A stretch of DNA of 24,926 bases from positions 1 through 24,926 of the forward strand of contig UQVP01000017.1 of assembly GCA_900544605.1 (NCBI GenBank), written 5' to 3'. Each line of letters starts with the position of its first letter. The stretch's first letter is position 1. The notes below the pieces were generated by a model that worked only from the letters and a program-made list of their open reading frames with translations, did no database searches and was not told the DNA's origin. Source of the DNA: an uncultured Mycoplasmatota bacterium (GTDB lineage Bacteria > Bacillota_I > Bacilli_A > RF39 > UBA660). Of this stretch, positions 21,868 to 24,926 are shown piece after piece. The translations under genes were made by a program, and so were the position numbers.

Positions 21868-24825
21868 TTGAAAAATTCAGTAGAAAATATTAAAAGTGTA
21901 TTAGGTGAGATTATTTATTTTATAACAATCCGTTATATTGAAATTATATTATTAGCAGCTATATCATTTTTAATATTCATAATTTATAATTTTAGAATTA
22001 AAATAAAAAATAAAATCGGAATGATTTCTAAAAATATATATAAAATACAAATAAAAAATATACTTTATATTTCGATTATTAATATTTTATTTGCTGGAAT
22101 GTTTGAACTATCAAGAAATACATTGCCAAATCTATTAAATATACATTTCAATTTCTTTGTTAATATAGATTATCTAACAATTTATTCTTGTATATTAGGT
22201 TTAGTATTACCATTGGCTATAATGTTAATAGAAAAGATAAACAATAAGTTAGATTATATTGTAGTTGAAACATATTTAAAAAATACTATGATGTTTCCAT
22301 TTGTAATTTATTTTTGCGTCAATTTAGCTATATTGACCATTTTAAATGAGCAATATTATTTTATCTTTACTAGTATTATTTCAGTTGTTTTTATAGTTTT
22401 TATGTATTATAAGTCATTTAAACTACTATCTGATTTAAGATATGAAAAAGAGAAAATTGGCAAAACTAGATTTGAAATTGTTAATGATGATTTACAAGAT
22501 CAAATAAAGCACTTTGATAATTCAAATATTATAAGTCAATACCTAAAATTTGGGATAAAGGTTGAAAGACTTGATTATATTAGTACTTATAATTTTAAGA
22601 AAATAAACATTTATCCTGTTCATGATTTAAGAAAAATAGAACAATACAATTATAAAATTATTGATAAAATCGTAAAAAAATTAAAAATTATTAATAAAGA
22701 TTATATTGAAAAAAATGATTTAAATAACAATATAGATAAAAAGGAAGATATAAAACCTAATATAGTTATTGGATTACTTGATATAGGAGCTACAATTCAA
22801 AAAGATAGAAGTTGTATAACAATATATTACGATTATAAATTTACAAATGAGGTACAAAATATTGTTAATTTAATAACTGATAAAATATATATAACATCTG
22901 AAACTAATAATCATTTTTATATAAAAGCAAATTACGAATATTTACAAAATGATTGTATTAAAGCAATTAATGATTCGTCTTCTACTTTATTGTCAAATAG
23001 TTTAAACAAATATCTTGATATATATAAAGATTATATTAATGGTATTAGAACTAATATTGGAGATTATTCATATGATGTTGCATATGATCAAACTCACTCT
23101 ATATATGAACTAAGAGCATATGAAATATTAAAATTGATAAAGGAAGATATTAGAGACTATATACAGGTTATTCTAAAACAAAATAATGGTTATTTGATGA
23201 ATGAATTGATTAATTTTTTATATAGTATGATACTTTATTCATATACAAATAATGAATTATTGTCTATTCAATATATGCATAGTTTATACAATTATTTTAA
23301 TTTTCAATCTATGAAATTAACTGATAATAAAGATGTTTATAGAAAAATAAAATTAGAATTATTTGAATTTATAGGAATAGTAGAATATGATATAAATTTG
23401 GATAATATGGAATTTTGCAAAAATGTGTTGTTAGTGTGTAATAAAACGATTAGTGCTGTTTTGTTCGAACTTAGCAAAGAAAATGACCAATACTTTTTCC
23501 AATACTTACGAAAAATATTTAAATTTATAAATGAAATAAATGAAAAATTAGAACAAATACAATATAGTGAAAATGAGTCTAATGTAAAAATGACGAAAAT
23601 ATATAAAGAAATATTAATCAACTACAATTGTAATTTTTTTGCAACCTTGTCTTATGTAGTGATTAATTGGGAAGAAAAAAATAAAGATGTATCAAGCATA
23701 TTAAATTTTTATAAGAATTATGATATTGAAAAACTTACAAACATTTTGTTAGATACTATTGATAAAGATTATAATGATAAAACTTATTCTTGGGATTTAT
23801 TAGACGATCATGATTTAGATGAATCAGATGGCATGTGGAATGTTAATACATCGCCATATTTGCAACATTTATATTGCTTGTTACTAAATAGAAGAGATAG
23901 TAATAGAATTCAATTACCACTAAGTTATCCATTAAGTACACATTCAGATACATTAATTAAGGAATTTGAAAAAATGGATAATAAAATTCTAGTTGATAAA
24001 ATTAATAAGTTAGTTTTAGATGTTAATGATGAAGAAAAGAAATATATTAGAAGTACACCTATTAGCTTAGATAAAATCAACTTATTTAAAAGCAAATTCG
24101 TAGAGAATTATTATAAAAATGCAAAATTATATGAAATCTTAAATAGTACCAATAATATTATTAGAGTAAAAAAAAGAAAAAAGGGAGTAAATTATATTGG
24201 ATTAAACAACATAGTGGATAAGACCTATTTTTTATCTAGAATGCCTAACGATAGAACTATTATATGGACAAATTTTGAGGAGGGATTTGCTGACGCATTT
24301 ATACGAGGAGAAGAAGAAAAATACTCAAAACTTTTAGAAAAAAAATCCAAGACAGAAAATTTGAGTATATCTGATTATTTGAAAAGTAAGAATTTAATTC
24401 ATAATAAGTATATAATTTTTGCTGACTATTCTGCTATTTGTAATATTCTACAATATTCCAATATTTCATATAATATTCCAGATAATATAAAATATAATGG
24501 ATTAAAGTCTTCTCATTATTTTAAATATAATAATTATTATATCCCCATATTTTCAATAGATGGATTAAAAGAAGATTGCGTATATCTTTTCAATACAAAT
24601 GAATTGGGATGTATGGAAAAATATTGTAATGATTTCGAGATTACTATAAAGGACTTTTATAATAATAAGGAATTATTGGAAGAGTTTATGAACACACAAG
24701 TGAATGGACTTGAATTAAGTGGTGATGAGAGAAAAAATCATTTATTGGAGTCTGTTAATCTTAATATTAATGAATATGTTAGATTTGATGATAAAAAAAT
24801 GAATGGTATAAAATTTGTGAAATAA
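21868..24825 (+). CDS. Large five-TM membrane protein of unknown function, candidate defence effector
   Basis: The chosen start is TTG 21868, a few bases after GAGGTGGG; GTG 21859 lies within that site. The product has 985 residues. Five hydrophobic segments occupy the first 195 residues (about 13-40, 58-78, 95-122, 138-160, 167-188 from this start). About 790 polar, Asn/Lys/Asp/Tyr-rich residues follow, without further TM segments and with helical stretches. No Walker motif, nuclease signature, HTH or protease triad was recognised. The last 200 residues look like a separate mixed alpha/beta domain (KGVNYIGLNNIVDKTYFLSR to YVRFDDKKM). A membrane-bound sensor or effector with a large cytosolic part, next to a retron, would fit abortive defence, but this is inference from position. 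Composition is as AT-rich as its neighbours. Confidence 0.78.
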   Translation: MKNSVENIKSVLGEIIYFITIRYIEIILLAAISFLIFIIYNFRIKIKNKIGMISKNIYKIQIKNILYISIINILFAGMFELSRNTLPNLLNIHFNFFVNIDYLTIYSCILGLVLPLAIMLIEKINNKLDYIVVETYLKNTMMFPFVIYFCVNLAILTILNEQYYFIFTSIISVVFIVFMYYKSFKLLSDLRYEKEKIGKTRFEIVNDDLQDQIKHFDNSNIISQYLKFGIKVERLDYISTYNFKKINIYPVHDLRKIEQYNYKIIDKIVKKLKIINKDYIEKNDLNNNIDKKEDIKPNIVIGLLDIGATIQKDRSCITIYYDYKFTNEVQNIVNLITDKIYITSETNNHFYIKANYEYLQNDCIKAINDSSSTLLSNSLNKYLDIYKDYINGIRTNIGDYSYDVAYDQTHSIYELRAYEILKLIKEDIRDYIQVILKQNNGYLMNELINFLYSMILYSYTNNELLSIQYMHSLYNYFNFQSMKLTDNKDVYRKIKLELFEFIGIVEYDINLDNMEFCKNVLLVCNKTISAVLFELSKENDQYFFQYLRKIFKFINEINEKLEQIQYSENESNVKMTKIYKEILINYNCNFFATLSYVVINWEEKNKDVSSILNFYKNYDIEKLTNILLDTIDKDYNDKTYSWDLLDDHDLDESDGMWNVNTSPYLQHLYCLLLNRRDSNRIQLPLSYPLSTHSDTLIKEFEKMDNKILVDKINKLVLDVNDEEKKYIRSTPISLDKINLFKSKFVENYYKNAKLYEILNSTNNIIRVKKRKKGVNYIGLNNIVDKTYFLSRMPNDRTIIWTNFEEGFADAFIRGEEEKYSKLLEKKSKTENLSISDYLKSKNLIHNKYIIFADYSAICNILQYSNISYNIPDNIKYNGLKSSHYFKYNNYYIPIFSIDGLKEDCVYLFNTNELGCMEKYCNDFEITIKDFYNNKELLEEFMNTQVNGLELSGDERKNHLLESVNLNINEYVRFDDKKMNGIKFVK

Positions 24826-24850
24826 AATTATTAAGTTTTAGCAAGACTAA

Positions 24851-24876
24851 AAAAAATAGCATTTTAGCTATTTTTT
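24851..24876. terminator. Bidirectional terminator after the large membrane protein
   Basis: AAAAAATAGC (24851-24860), loop ATTTTA, GCTATTTTTT (24867-24876). The remaining 50 bases to the window end hold no feature I can support. Confidence 0.85.
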
Positions 24877-24926
24877 CTTTTTTGTAATTTCAACCGCACC
24901 ACTTATTTATAATTTAATTCTATATC

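Noticed and set aside
24885..24905. tRNA 3' end suggested by GCACCA near the window end
   Set aside because: No cloverleaf or acceptor partner can be drawn in the AT-rich sequence upstream.

Overview
This is a low-GC stretch (mostly AT-rich coding DNA, standard genetic code with TGA used as a stop) from a spore-forming Bacillota, most likely a gut commensal. The evidence for this is a CotF-type spore coat protein, exosporium-like collagen proteins, promoters resembling those read by the mother-cell sigma factor K, strong Shine-Dalgarno sites and a Gram-positive sortase signal (NPKTG). No species assignment is possible from the sequence alone.

Layout. (1) 1-345: the 3' end of a C-type-lectin-like protein. 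Its last ~100 bases are strikingly GC-rich, with runs of NNC codons, the hallmark of a variable repeat of a diversity-generating retroelement (DGR). A hairpin follows the stop. (2) 378-4876: a TetR-family repressor divergent from an unusually long MMPL/RND-type exporter fused to a secreted domain, with an operator-like inverted repeat across the two promoters. (3) 4945-13809: a spore-surface locus. It holds a small protein and a CotF-like coat protein, three collagen-like proteins with C1q/TNF-like C-termini, two paralogous beta-helix (pectate-lyase-like adhesin) proteins and two small beta-sandwich proteins. They form probable transcription units separated by terminators and preceded by CATAnnnTA elements. 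(4) 13889-19347: a large HTH regulator divergent from a three-gene cell-envelope operon ending in an NPKTG-anchored InlB-repeat protein. (5) 19430-24876: a probable defence region. It holds a short structured transcript or recombinase remnant, a retron (promoter, msr-msd RNA and reverse transcriptase), an HDDC2/YfbR-type HD nucleotidase, a candidate minus-strand small RNA, and a 985-residue five-TM membrane protein of unknown function.

How it fits together. The spore-surface genes probably build hair-like and adhesive material on the outer spore layer late in sporulation. The HTH regulator may switch the envelope operon through the inverted repeat just upstream of that operon's -35 box. The retron has all its core parts but no textbook effector next to it, so the HD nucleotidase and the large membrane protein are the candidate toxic partners. 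The window may therefore carry an undescribed retron type. The target gene of a second reverse-transcriptase system (a DGR) lies at the left edge; its template repeat and RT are not in the window.
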